Part shown: in pieces, positions 28,777 to 37,125 of the stretch
How positions within the stretch are numbered: position 1 is the stretch's first letter
Layout: each line of letters begins with the position of its first letter
Origin: Billgrantia pellis
GTDB lineage: Bacteria > Pseudomonadota > Gammaproteobacteria > Pseudomonadales > Halomonadaceae
Assembly (NCBI RefSeq): GCF_008297955.1
Contig: NZ_VTPY01000002.1
Span: 248,001 to 312,000, forward strand
Reading direction: 5' to 3'
DNA: 64,000 nucleotides
Notes under the pieces: model-generated
What the model saw: the letters and a program-made list of their open reading frames with translations, nothing else
Database searches by the model: none
Told to the model about the DNA's origin: nothing
Program-made: the position numbers and the translations under genes

Positions 28777-29374
28777 GCAGCATGCCGGTGAGGAAGGCCT
28801 CGGAGGGCATCAGCAGGGGAAGGAACATCAGATACTCGCGAGCGAGTCGAACCGCTTCGGGATCGGTGGCCCCCAGCAGTACCAGCCCCATCCCCGCCAA
28901 CCCGGTGCCCAGCGTGGCCAGGGCCGAACCGAAGAAACCGCATAGAAAGAGAAAGATCATGAGGTTATCTGGCAGATAGCGATCCACCAAACGCCAGCTG
29001 ACTACCATGACGGTAACCGGGATCACTCCGGTAATGAGCGCATTGACACCCAGCAACGGCCAATCGACACGTCCGAACAGCACCAGTGAGACGTTGATCA
29101 CCCAATTGGACACCAGCGCCAGCGGCGCCCTGAAGAGCAGCGTCAGCAGCGCGGTAAACATCAGATGCAGTGTCAGCCATTCCACCGATTGCGCTCTGAG
29201 CTGCCACAGCAGCATGGCCATGACGGTGGCCGCCAGCCAGCGATGCTGCAGGCCACGGTCGACCAGCAATTCGCGCCAAGGGCGCTGGAAGAGTGCCAGC
29301 ACCAGCACGGCCAGCGAAATCAGCCCGCAGACAAACAGCAGCCAGGGCGCCAGGATCAGTTCGGAAAACGACAT
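28703..29374 (-). CDS. CbiM-like energy-coupling-factor permease (orphan)
   Basis: A 223-residue protein with about seven hydrophobic segments. The C-terminal part (ATLGTGLAGMGLVLLG, then LPLLMPSEAFLTGMLLSCLMIYHPNW) resembles the EAFLTG...Y.P.W end of CbiM-type ECF permeases, which take up cobalt or nickel. No ATPase or CbiQ-like gene is nearby, so it would be an orphan component. It starts 24 bases after purU and is probably in the same transcript. Its 3' end overlaps dinB. The family call is from pattern resemblance and is moderate. Confidence 0.6.
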   Translation of the reverse strand: MSFSELILAPWLLFVCGLISLAVLVLALFQRPWRELLVDRGLQHRWLAATVMAMLLWQLRAQSVEWLTLHLMFTALLTLLFRAPLALVSNWVINVSLVLFGRVDWPLLGVNALITGVIPVTVMVVSWRLVDRYLPDNLMIFLFLCGFFGSALATLGTGLAGMGLVLLGATDPEAVRLAREYLMFLPLLMPSEAFLTGMLLSCLMIYHPNWVATFDRHRYIDTK

Positions 29375-29398
29375 GGCCAGTGTTACCCCACACGCGCG

Positions 29399-30253
29399 TC
29401 AGGCGAATACCACCGTCTTGTTGCCGTGAATCAGCACCCGGTCCTCCAGATGCCAGCGTAGCCCGCGCGCAAGCACGGCCTTCTCCACGTCGCGACCGAA
29501 ACGCACCAGATCCTCGGGCGTATGGCAATGGCTGACGCGATGGATATCCTGTTCGATGATCGGCCCGGCATCGAGTTCCTCGGTCACGTAGTGACATGTG
29601 GCTCCGATCAGTTTCACTCCACGGGCGTGTGCCTGATGGTAGGGGCGTGCCCCGGCAAACGAGGGCAGGAAACTGTGATGGATATTGATGACCCGCCCGG
29701 CGTAGCGCTGACACAAGCGTGGCGGCAAGATCTGCATGTAGCGGGCCAGCACCACGCAATCGGCCTGAAATGCCTCGACATGCCGCTCGACCTCTTCGAA
29801 AGCTGCGCTCTTGTCCTCGGTCGGCACCGGCACATGCCGATAAGGCAGTCCGTGCCACTCGACGAGGCCGCGCATGTCGTCGTGATTGGACACCACACCC
29901 ACGATATCGCCGTCCAGTTCGCCCGCCGTCCAGCGATACAACAGATCCACCAGACAGTGCGATTCCCGCGAAACCATGACCACTACCCGAGGGCGTCTCC
30001 GGGTATCGCGCAACGCCCAGTCCATGTCGAACTCGCGCGCCACCGGTGCGAACGCTTGGTGCAACTCGGTGACGGTCATGCCGATCGAATCGGCGAGAAT
30101 TTCGTAGCGCATGAAGAAGCGGCCCGCCTCCAGGTCGGAGTGCTGGCTGGCTTCGGTGATCGAGCCGCCGTGGCCGGCGATGAAGCCGGAGACGCGCGCC
30201 ACGATTCCGCGACGGTCGGGACAGGAAACGACGAGACGATAGTAATGGGACAT
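29399..30253 (-). CDS. purU: Formyltetrahydrofolate deformylase
   Basis: PurU hydrolyses 10-formyltetrahydrofolate to formate and tetrahydrofolate, supplying formate for PurT and balancing one-carbon units. The 284-residue protein has an N-terminal ACT domain (MSHYYRLVVSCPDRRGIVARVSGF, given in parts: residues 1-12 and 13-24) and a formyltransferase-like catalytic domain with ARYMQILP, the HHSFLPSFAGARPYHQAH loop and GATCHYVTEELDAGPII. These carry the Asn-His-Asp catalytic set. The start at 30253 has no strong ribosome-binding site, but upstream in-frame starts are unconserved. It is divergent from the RNase J gene. Confidence 0.95.
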   Translation of the reverse strand: MSHYYRLVVSCPDRRGIVARVSGFIAGHGGSITEASQHSDLEAGRFFMRYEILADSIGMTVTELHQAFAPVAREFDMDWALRDTRRRPRVVVMVSRESHCLVDLLYRWTAGELDGDIVGVVSNHDDMRGLVEWHGLPYRHVPVPTEDKSAAFEEVERHVEAFQADCVVLARYMQILPPRLCQRYAGRVINIHHSFLPSFAGARPYHQAHARGVKLIGATCHYVTEELDAGPIIEQDIHRVSHCHTPEDLVRFGRDVEKAVLARGLRWHLEDRVLIHGNKTVVFA

Positions 30254-30411
30254 GGTGGCGATACGCTGCTTAACCGGAAAGGGCGAAGCGCGCATTGTAG
30301 CGAACTCGCGCCGCACGGGACACGTCCCAACGCGTAGCCACCGCGTTGCATTTGTGGAGGATCGCGGCGATCCCGTATAGTGAAATCACACTCTTCGGAA
30401 CCGTTCTGCCG

Positions 30412-32079
30412 ATGCCTTCGACCCGCGCTACCATCCGTCCCCGTCGCCGCATGCCGCTGCATTTTCTACCGTTGGGAGGCTGCGGCGAAATCGGCATGAA
30501 TCTCGGGCTCTACGGCCACGAGGACGAATGGATCGCCGTCGACTGCGGCATGATGATTCGTCAGGACCTACCGGACAGTCCACTGCAAGTCCCCAGCCTC
30601 GAGACTCCCGAGGCCCTCGGCATTCGCCCCTCGGCTCTCTTCATCACGCATGGTCACGAAGATCATATCGGCGCAGCGGCATGGCTCTGGCCCAAGTGGC
30701 AGTGTCCCATCCACGCCACGCCACTGGCCGCCGGACTGCTGCGCACCAAGTTTCATGAACGCGGCCTGTCGATCGAAGCGATCCAGGTGATCGAACCGGG
30801 CGAAGCCGTGGAGAGCGGCAATTTTACCCTCCGCTACCTGCCGGTAACTCACTCGATTCCGGAGAGCTGCGCCTTGCTGATTGCCGTCGGCGATTATCGC
30901 GTGCTGCATACCGGTGACTGGAAGCTGGATCCGCAGCCGCTGATCGGCGCCCCCATCAAAGGGTCGCTGTTTCGCGCCCTCGCGCCGGTCGATCTCGTGG
31001 TGGGCGATTCCACGAATGCACCATTGCCCGGCCATTCACGCAGCGAAGGTGAAGTGGCGGAGGCATTGCGCCATCGCCTCGCGCAGTGCTCGGGTCGTGT
31101 CGTCGTCACTTGCTTCGCCAGCAACCTTGCCCGGGTACTGGCGGTGGCGCAGGCAGCGGAGCGTTGTGGACGGCGCGTCAGCCTGATGGGCCGGGCCATG
31201 GAGCGCATGGTGACCGTCGCGCGCGGCCTCGGCTATCTCGATGCCATGCCGCCCCTGGTCCCGGTAAGCGATCTCGGCTACCTGCCCCCCGACGAGGTGC
31301 TGGTGATCGCCACGGGTAGCCAAGGCGAACCGCGTGCCGCCCTGAGCCGGTTGGCCGCGGGTCGCCACCATAGCTTCGAGCTGGAACGGGGCGACACGGT
31401 GATTTTCTCGGCCAAGGCCATACCCGGCAATGAACCGCAGATCGAGCGACTCAAGCACGCCCTGGGACGGCTCGGCGTCACGCTCTGGGATGAATTCAAT
31501 CATCCGGAGCTGCACGCTTCCGGCCATCCTGCCCAGGACGAACTGCGCACCTTCTATGGCTGGATCAAGCCACGACACTTGCTGCCGGTGCATGGCGAGC
31601 GCCAGCATCAACGAGCGCATCAACAGCTCGCGGAAGCGATGGGCATCCTGGCCCCGCTGGCACCGGTCAATGGCGATCTCGTACGTCTGGATGCCGAGGG
31701 GATCCGTCTGGAAACACGACATCCGCAGCGTCCCTGCATCGTCAGCCAAAATGCCGTTACCCCTCTGCCGGGCCTGGCAGCCGAGCGAGGCTCACCGCGA
31801 CACGGCATTCTCCACCTCGCCCTGCCCGTTGCCTCGACCGGCGGCGGCTGGGCTCGCATCGGCCGTCTCATGCTGGATGCTCACCGTGTCAGCGCGCTGG
31901 ATGAAGACGCCCTCGCCGATTGGCTGGATGAGCGATTGGAGGAACTCGACGCCACGACGTTGGCTGAACTTCGCACGGCGCTGCAGCCACTGTTGACCTC
32001 TTGGTTGGGCCAGCGTCTGCGACAACTTCCCGACGTACATCTTCAGCTTCTTGCCGTGGAGGCGCCGGCGTTTCGCTGA
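30412..32079 (+). CDS. Ribonuclease J-type metallo-beta-lactamase/beta-CASP ribonuclease
   Basis: A 555-residue protein starting at an ATG at 30412; an ATG at 30451 is also possible and the ribosome-binding sites of both are weak. The opening FLPLGGCGEIGMNLGLYG and the metal site THGHEDHIGA (His80, His82, Asp84, His85), then LPVTHSIPES, HTGDWK and the beta-CASP motif IATGSQGEPRAALSRLA identify RNase J, an enzyme with 5' exonuclease and endonuclease activity on RNA. It is slightly short in the C-terminal domain. RNase J is unusual in gammaproteobacteria, which rely on RNase E; rraA in this window implies that RNase E is present too. Confidence 0.88.
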   Translation: MPSTRATIRPRRRMPLHFLPLGGCGEIGMNLGLYGHEDEWIAVDCGMMIRQDLPDSPLQVPSLETPEALGIRPSALFITHGHEDHIGAAAWLWPKWQCPIHATPLAAGLLRTKFHERGLSIEAIQVIEPGEAVESGNFTLRYLPVTHSIPESCALLIAVGDYRVLHTGDWKLDPQPLIGAPIKGSLFRALAPVDLVVGDSTNAPLPGHSRSEGEVAEALRHRLAQCSGRVVVTCFASNLARVLAVAQAAERCGRRVSLMGRAMERMVTVARGLGYLDAMPPLVPVSDLGYLPPDEVLVIATGSQGEPRAALSRLAAGRHHSFELERGDTVIFSAKAIPGNEPQIERLKHALGRLGVTLWDEFNHPELHASGHPAQDELRTFYGWIKPRHLLPVHGERQHQRAHQQLAEAMGILAPLAPVNGDLVRLDAEGIRLETRHPQRPCIVSQNAVTPLPGLAAERGSPRHGILHLALPVASTGGGWARIGRLMLDAHRVSALDEDALADWLDERLEELDATTLAELRTALQPLLTSWLGQRLRQLPDVHLQLLAVEAPAFR

Positions 32080-32185
32080 TCGATCGCGAACGAGCTCGAC
32101 ATTCGAGCGTTGATGAGACGGGGGACGACACTCCCGCGTCGCCCCCGCTTACCTCGGGTCAAGCAGACGATTCTCGACCTGATCG

Positions 32186-32476
32186 TCAAGAACCGCTGGC
32201 ATTCTTGGGCGGACGCCCGCGCCGTCGACGCGGCTGTTCCCCCACGAGATCTTCCACGGAGAGACCAGCATCATTCATGGCCTCGCGGATCTCAGCCAGT
32301 TTTCTTTCCTTGTCCGCTTCCTCCTGTTTGCGGAGCTTCTCTTCCTCTTTTTTCTGCTCGATCACCTCACCGATGACATCGGAGAGTTTATTCAGCTGCT
32401 CCATACTCAACTGTCGAGCTGCTGCACGAGCCACGTTCTTGTTTCGGGCGATACGCTCCAAGGTTTCGCTGGACAT
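32186..32476 (-). CDS. Small H-NS-like protein with AT-hook-like tail
   Basis: A 96-residue protein. Residues 25-78 form a charged coiled coil ending in REAMNDAGLSVEDL, which resembles the oligomerisation half of H-NS family proteins (where the helix ends in a similar GIDPNEL turn). The usual H-NS DNA-binding motif is missing; instead residues 83-91 read RRRRGRPPK, an AT-hook-like minor-groove binder. GGAGGAGG stands before the ATG. It probably compacts DNA or silences AT-rich genes, but the H-NS relation is from pattern only. It is flanked by RNase J (convergent) and the moa genes. Confidence 0.7.
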   Translation of the reverse strand: MSSETLERIARNKNVARAAARQLSMEQLNKLSDVIGEVIEQKKEEEKLRKQEEADKERKLAEIREAMNDAGLSVEDLVGEQPRRRRGRPPKNASGS

Positions 32477-32625
32477 TGGCCTCCTCCATGCAAGAAAACG
32501 ACGAGCAAGCCAAAAGGCTCACTCGTCGAAAGTATATGTCGAAATGGGGGGTTGGCAAGAGAATGACCCATTGCGCCTCGCGAAGTGAACGTGCCGCAGT
32601 CGTGGGAAAGACTGGCGACTGACCC

Positions 32626-33624
32626 TCATCCTCCGGTCATGTTCATGAAGCGTACTATCTGAACATCGCCGTCAGTAGTGAAGTGATGTCTTTCGGGCTT
32701 GAGCGGCAAAGCCTCGACAATGGCACGCTTGAGCGCCTCGAGATCCCCCGGATGTCGACGCACAACGGCGCGCAGATCAACTGAATGCTCGTTGCCCAGA
32801 CAGAGCAGCAAACGTCCTTCCGCCGTGACCCGTACGCGATTGCAGCTGGCGCAGAAATTGTGGCTGTGCGGGGAAATGAAACCGATGCGGGATTCACTAT
32901 CCACCATGCGGAAATAGCGCGAAGGGCCCAGTGTGGTCTCGGTGGTGGGAAGCAGCGTATGGCGCTGTTCGATGATGCCCTGGACATCGTCGCTCGAACA
33001 GAAGGTTTCATCCCGGCTATGATCCGACACGTCGCCCAATGGCATTTCTTCGATGAAACTCAGGTCGAATTTTTCAGCGCGCGCGAATTCGACGAGATCG
33101 AGCACTTCATCGTCGTTGTGCCCCTTGAGGATCACCGCGTTGAGCTTGATGCGCTCGAAGCCTGCCTCACGTGCGGCGCGTAATCCCTCCAGCACCCGAC
33201 CAAGATCGCCGGTCCTGGTCAACTGCCGAAAACGCTGCGGATCGAGCGTATCGAGGCTGACGTTGAGCCGCTTCAAGCCGGCTTCGCGAAGACGGCGCGC
33301 GTGCTTGACCAGCCCCGCACCGTTGGTGGTCATGGCAAGATCCTGCAGGCCCGGCAACTCGGCAATCTGCTCGATCAACTGATCGATGTCGCGCCGTACC
33401 AGGGGCTCGCCTCCCGTCAGGCGTATCTTCTCCACTCCCATCTCGACGAATGCGCGAGCTATCATGCTGAGTTCTTCCAGCGTCAGTACCTGAGCCCGGG
33501 GCAGAAAAGTCATCTCTTCGCTCATGCAATAGACACAGCGAAAGTCGCAGCGGTCGGTCACGGAGATGCGCACATAGCGAACCCGCCTGCCGAAGTCGTC
33601 GATCAATTCATGAGGCATTGTCAT
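32626..33624 (-). CDS. moaA: GTP 3',8-cyclase MoaA
   Basis: MoaA is the radical-SAM enzyme that starts molybdenum cofactor synthesis by cyclising GTP. The 332-residue protein has the N-terminal cluster CDFRCVYC (Cys26, 30, 33), GGEPLVRRD for SAM binding, and the C-terminal cluster cysteines in FCASCNRV and LLLCLGN, and ends with the double glycine needed for activity. The ATG at 33624 (complement) has GGGAG upstream; another ATG lies two codons later. Its start overlaps the 3' end of moaE by 17 bases, so the two are translated from one message. Confidence 0.96.
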   Translation of the reverse strand: MTMPHELIDDFGRRVRYVRISVTDRCDFRCVYCMSEEMTFLPRAQVLTLEELSMIARAFVEMGVEKIRLTGGEPLVRRDIDQLIEQIAELPGLQDLAMTTNGAGLVKHARRLREAGLKRLNVSLDTLDPQRFRQLTRTGDLGRVLEGLRAAREAGFERIKLNAVILKGHNDDEVLDLVEFARAEKFDLSFIEEMPLGDVSDHSRDETFCSSDDVQGIIEQRHTLLPTTETTLGPSRYFRMVDSESRIGFISPHSHNFCASCNRVRVTAEGRLLLCLGNEHSVDLRAVVRRHPGDLEALKRAIVEALPLKPERHHFTTDGDVQIVRFMNMTGG

Positions 33625-34075
33625 TGTCACTCTCCCAGCGGCCGGCATCCCGATGATCCGACTCGCGCTCGGCAACCCAGTAATCGCCGGTAATGCTGTG
33701 CTCTTTTTTCCAGAAAGGCGCGCGAGTCTTGAGATAGTCCATGATGAAGTCGCAGGCCTCGAAGGCCGGCCGACGGTGTGCACTGGCCACCACTACCAAT
33801 ACGATAGGGTCTCCCGGTGCCAGGCGTCCAACCCGATGGATCACGCATACGCCCTGCAGCGGCCAGCGTGCCTCGGCCTCGCTCACGATCTCGCCCAGCG
33901 CGGCCTCCGTCATGCCGGGGTAATGCTCGAGACTCAGTGCAGTCACATCGGGGCGCTCGTTGAAATCACGCACCAGGCCGGTGAAGCTGACCACGGCGCC
34001 GATATCCGTGCGCCCCGCCAACAGGTAACGCTGCTCTTCGCCTGCATCGAAGGGGGCCTGCTGTACACGAATCAT
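33608..34075 (-). CDS. moaE: Molybdopterin synthase catalytic subunit MoaE
   Basis: MoaE forms molybdopterin by adding two sulfurs, carried on MoaD, to precursor Z (cPMP). The 155-residue protein shows the family pattern: [14 protein letters not shown] (26-39), [21 protein letters not shown] and the catalytic lysines in [10 protein letters not shown] (116-125). It starts five bases after the stop of the moaC-moaD fusion and overlaps moaA. This gives a tight order of moaCD, moaE, moaA, so synthase subunits are made together. Confidence 0.96.
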   Translation of the reverse strand: MIRVQQAPFDAGEEQRYLLAGRTDIGAVVSFTGLVRDFNERPDVTALSLEHYPGMTEAALGEIVSEAEARWPLQGVCVIHRVGRLAPGDPIVLVVVASAHRRPAFEACDFIMDYLKTRAPFWKKEHSITGDYWVAERESDHRDAGRWESDNDNAS

Positions 34076-34080
34076 TCCGT

Positions 34081-34890
34081 TCAGCCTCCCGTCACCGGAG
34101 GGAAGAAGGCGACCTCGTCATCGTGGGTGATCGGGGTCGGATCGAGTGCCATCACCTGGTTGACAGCGCACAGTACCCGCCCCTCGGTAAGCCTCGCGAA
34201 GCGCGCGTCACGCTTGACCAGCGCTGCCTTGAGGCCACCGACATCGGCACTCGGCAGGCTATCGAGCGGCAAGGAAAGCTCGCTGATGCCCAGCCGTTCG
34301 CGCAATTCGGCGAGAAATTTCACCCGCACGCAAGCCGAGTCGATATCGCAGCGCGCGCCCACTGACACTTGGCCCGCCATCCCTTCACCCGTCACGATGG
34401 GCGTCGATGAGGTAGGCGCCTGTCGCTGGTAATTGCCGGATTTGCCACCGTGCTTGGTATCGAGATGGATGGCGCCGATTTCCATGTCCTTGTCGACTGC
34501 CTTGCACATGTCATAAAGCGTCAGGCAGGCCACGGACACCGCCGTCAATGCCTCCATTTCCACACCGGTACGTCCGTTGAGGCGACAACTGGCAAACACC
34601 TCGACGCGTGAATTCTCCTCGTCCAAGCGAAAATCGACCGCCACTTTCGACAGGGCCAGCGCGTGGCACAGGGGAATCAATTCATGGGTACGCTTGGCGG
34701 CTTGTATGCCGGCGATGCGTGCCGTCGCCAGCACATCGCCCTTGGGCAATCCCCCTTCGCTGAGCAGCGCAAGGGTGTCGGGTTTCATCCGAATGTAGCC
34801 GGAGGCGCTGGCTTCGCGTCGGCTCTCGGGCTTGTCGGCGACGTCCACCATATGGGCCTCGCCGCGCTGATTGAGATGGGTCAGGGTCAT
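34081..34890 (-). CDS. MoaC-MoaD fusion: cPMP synthase joined to molybdopterin synthase sulfur carrier
   Basis: One 269-residue frame contains two pathway steps. Residues 1-157 are MoaC, cyclic pyranopterin monophosphate synthase, with [36 protein letters not shown] and KHGGKSG. After a linker of about 28 residues, residues 186-269 are MoaD, a ubiquitin-like carrier with [14 protein letters not shown] and the C-terminal double glycine (PPVTGG) that is adenylated and thiocarboxylated. No stop or frameshift interrupts the join. The ATG at 34890 has only a distant ribosome-binding site. The fusion would tether the carrier to the enzyme making its target's precursor. Confidence 0.93.
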   Translation of the reverse strand: MTLTHLNQRGEAHMVDVADKPESRREASASGYIRMKPDTLALLSEGGLPKGDVLATARIAGIQAAKRTHELIPLCHALALSKVAVDFRLDEENSRVEVFASCRLNGRTGVEMEALTAVSVACLTLYDMCKAVDKDMEIGAIHLDTKHGGKSGNYQRQAPTSSTPIVTGEGMAGQVSVGARCDIDSACVRVKFLAELRERLGISELSLPLDSLPSADVGGLKAALVKRDARFARLTEGRVLCAVNQVMALDPTPITHDDEVAFFPPVTGG

Positions 34891-35022
34891 GAAAGAAAGC
34901 CTCGGATACTTCCTACAAGCGATTGAACTGGCGCGTATCGGCGCCCGCGGCGACGATCCCGACAAGACGATTGGCGACACTCACCGAGGATGCCCCTCCG
35001 ACATGACCGCCGCAGAACGAGC

Positions 35023-35622
35023 TCATGAGCGACGAACCTCGCGCGGTGCCTGCTCGCGTGGCCAGCGTGCCGGCCAGGCCGCGATCCAATCGGCGATGCC
35101 CTCCACGTCATCGAGGTCGAGCGAGTCAACACCGGCTGGCAGGCATACCGGGCCGGCGCTGGCCACCGCCTTGACCCAGGGGTCCTCGGCCACGCGCAGC
35201 GGCTTGCCGACCGCATCGCGGTAGAGTTCAAGCTTCGGCAGCGGCCAGGCCTTGAACCCCTCGACCAGTACCAGGTCGGGACGCTGTCCGCGTATCGTCT
35301 CGATCAATTGTGTCAGGTCCGCTTCCTGTTGGTCGGGTGTCTCCATCATCATCGCCCAGCGAACGCGCGAAGCCACCAGCATCGGCGCGGCCCCGGCCTG
35401 GCGCAGACGATGACTGTCCTTGCCGGGCTGATCGACGTCGAACCCATGATGCGCATGCTTGATCACCGCGGTACGCAACCCGCGCGCCGCCAGCTGCGGC
35501 AGCAGCCGCTCGAGCAGCGTCGTCTTCCCGGTGCCGCTCCACGCCGCGAGGCCTAGCAGCGGCAGGGCGTCGTCGAAACGCAGCGGAGCGGTTGGCAATG
35601 GGGCGGTTGGCGGATAGGCCAT
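35023..35622 (-). CDS. mobB: Molybdopterin-guanine dinucleotide biosynthesis protein MobB
   Basis: A 199-residue P-loop GTPase that assists MobA in attaching GMP to molybdopterin. The Walker A loop is WSGTGKTT (28-35), followed by KHAHHGFDVDQPGKDSHRLRQAGA, given as 55-78, and VLVEGFKAWPLPKLELYR further on, all typical of MobB. Its ATG overlaps the mobA stop in an ATGA, so translation is coupled. It lies 132 bases upstream of moaC-moaD on the same strand. Confidence 0.94.
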   Translation of the reverse strand: MAYPPTAPLPTAPLRFDDALPLLGLAAWSGTGKTTLLERLLPQLAARGLRTAVIKHAHHGFDVDQPGKDSHRLRQAGAAPMLVASRVRWAMMMETPDQQEADLTQLIETIRGQRPDLVLVEGFKAWPLPKLELYRDAVGKPLRVAEDPWVKAVASAGPVCLPAGVDSLDLDDVEGIADWIAAWPARWPREQAPREVRRS

Positions 35623-36221
35623 CAGGGTCGCTTCTCCTCATGCAGATGCGCTTCCAGGCGCCGCTTGTCATCCTCGGTGTTCAGGTTGGCGAAGGCCTCG
35701 CGAGACTCGCTGAAGTCCACCGGCACCCAGGCATGTCCGGCATACCAACGGCCAACCTTGCGCTCTCCCGATGACAGCGCGGCCCGCAGAGCGTTGGCCA
35801 GATTCGTGCGCAACAAGGCCACCACGGGGTGCAGACGCTCGCCATCATGTACCACGGCGATGTCGTGTTCGCCGACGCCTGCCGCTAACCGGACCAGCAG
35901 ATTGTCCGGCAGCGCCGGCATATCGCAGGGCACTACCAGCAGCCAGGGCGTGGTCGCCGCACGCAAGCCAGTGTAGATGCCCATCAAGGGTCCCTGAAAA
36001 CCCGACTCGGGATCACTGACGATCCGATCGGCATAAGTGCGGTAGGTTTCGAGGTTGCGATTGGCACTGATTAGTACCTCGGCCACCTGGCCAACCAGGC
36101 GCGCGTATACGTGGTCCACCAGGGGGCGCCCGGCGAAGCACTCGAGTCCCTTGTCGCGGCCACCCATGCGGCGACCCTGCCCGCCGGCGAGGATCAGGCC
36201 GGTGACATCGATGTCTCTCAT
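35622..36221 (-). CDS. mobA: Molybdenum cofactor guanylyltransferase MobA
   Basis: MobA transfers GMP from GTP to molybdopterin to make the guanine dinucleotide cofactor used by the DMSO-reductase family. The 199-residue protein has the nucleotide-binding pattern GLILAGGQGRRMGGRDKGL (about 8-26), RPLVDHVYARL, and VPCDMPALPDNLL with a metal-binding aspartate. The ATG at 36221 (complement) gives MRDIDVTGLILAGG, with GGGAA close upstream; an ATG three codons earlier is also possible. First gene of the mobA-mobB pair. Confidence 0.94.
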   Translation of the reverse strand: MRDIDVTGLILAGGQGRRMGGRDKGLECFAGRPLVDHVYARLVGQVAEVLISANRNLETYRTYADRIVSDPESGFQGPLMGIYTGLRAATTPWLLVVPCDMPALPDNLLVRLAAGVGEHDIAVVHDGERLHPVVALLRTNLANALRAALSSGERKVGRWYAGHAWVPVDFSESREAFANLNTEDDKRRLEAHLHEEKRP

Positions 36222-36373
36222 GCTTCCCATGATGCCTGAGGCGACGGCCGCATGCCACGGCGGGCTACGCAAGCCGCGCCGCGCCATGACCCGGGTCACC
36301 TTACGCTTATACCGGGCGACGACAGCAGGTATGATGCGTCAAACAAATTGAACGGCCCCTCGGGATTTGGATA

Positions 36374-36955
36374 ATGGAAGGATTTGACGTAGGCGCCCGC
36401 CTGCGCGAGCTGCGCAAGGGTCGGAAGCTATCCCAGCGCGAGCTGGCCAAGCGCGCCGGCGTGACCAACAGCACCATCTCGCTGATCGAACAGAATAGTG
36501 TCAGCCCTTCGGTGAGCTCGCTGAAGAAAATCCTCGATGCGCTGCCCGTCTCGATCAGCGCTTTCTTCGCCGGCGATGAGCCCGCGCCACCGCGCGCCTT
36601 CTATCCTGCCGACGAGCTCACCGAGATCGGCGACGGTCACCTCTCCTGGCGGCTGGTGGCGGCACGGCGACCCGATCGCAGCATGTCGATCATTCACGAA
36701 CGCTATCCGCCCGGCGCCGATACCGGCGAAGAGATGCTCGAGCACGAAGGCGAGGAAGGAGGCGTCGTGATCTCTGGCGAAATCGAGATCACCGTTGCCG
36801 GCGAAGCGAAGATTCTACGCGCCGGCGATGCTTACTACTTCGATTCACGCCTGCCTCATCGTTTTCGCAACGTGGGAGACGCGGAGTGCGTCATCGTCAG
36901 CGCCAACTCTCCGCCGACCTTCGCTGAGGGCGGCAGGGAGCTGCACCATGCCTAG
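36374..36955 (+). CDS. XRE-cupin transcriptional regulator, PuuR-like
   Basis: A 193-residue regulator. Residues 8-62 form a Cro/CI-type helix-turn-helix (LRELRKGRKLSQRELAKRAG, then NSTISLIEQNSVSPSVSSL), and residues 110-185 a cupin fold with GEEGGVVISGEIEI and DAYYFDSRLPHRFRN. The architecture is that of PuuR, which represses putrescine-degradation genes in E. coli. No polyamine genes are adjacent, so its ligand and targets are unknown. It is divergent from mobA across about 150 bases. Confidence 0.88.
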   Translation: MEGFDVGARLRELRKGRKLSQRELAKRAGVTNSTISLIEQNSVSPSVSSLKKILDALPVSISAFFAGDEPAPPRAFYPADELTEIGDGHLSWRLVAARRPDRSMSIIHERYPPGADTGEEMLEHEGEEGGVVISGEIEITVAGEAKILRAGDAYYFDSRLPHRFRNVGDAECVIVSANSPPTFAEGGRELHHA

Positions 36956-37125
36956 CTTCGTCCGCAAACTGGCTGCACTTGGCCATACTGCGTTAAAACC
37001 AGTTCAACGACTCATTTATACCGCGTAAACGCCGTTTTTTGGACTCGCGACATCCCTGTCGCTCGTTCTTCGAGCAGCGGAGCTTCCTAGCGCTGGCCTT
37101 CGCTCGCCGACTTTTCCAACGAAGC
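36956..37125. other. AT-richer non-coding segment after the cupin regulator
   Basis: The 170 bases between the regulator and uraA hold no frame with a ribosome-binding site. The stretch from about 36962 to 37110 has alternating partial inverted repeats (TGCGTTAAAACC, CATTTATACCGCGTAAAC, GCCGTTTTTTGG) and reminds me of dispersed intergenic elements in marine gammaproteobacteria. No second copy appears in the window. Confidence 0.35.
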
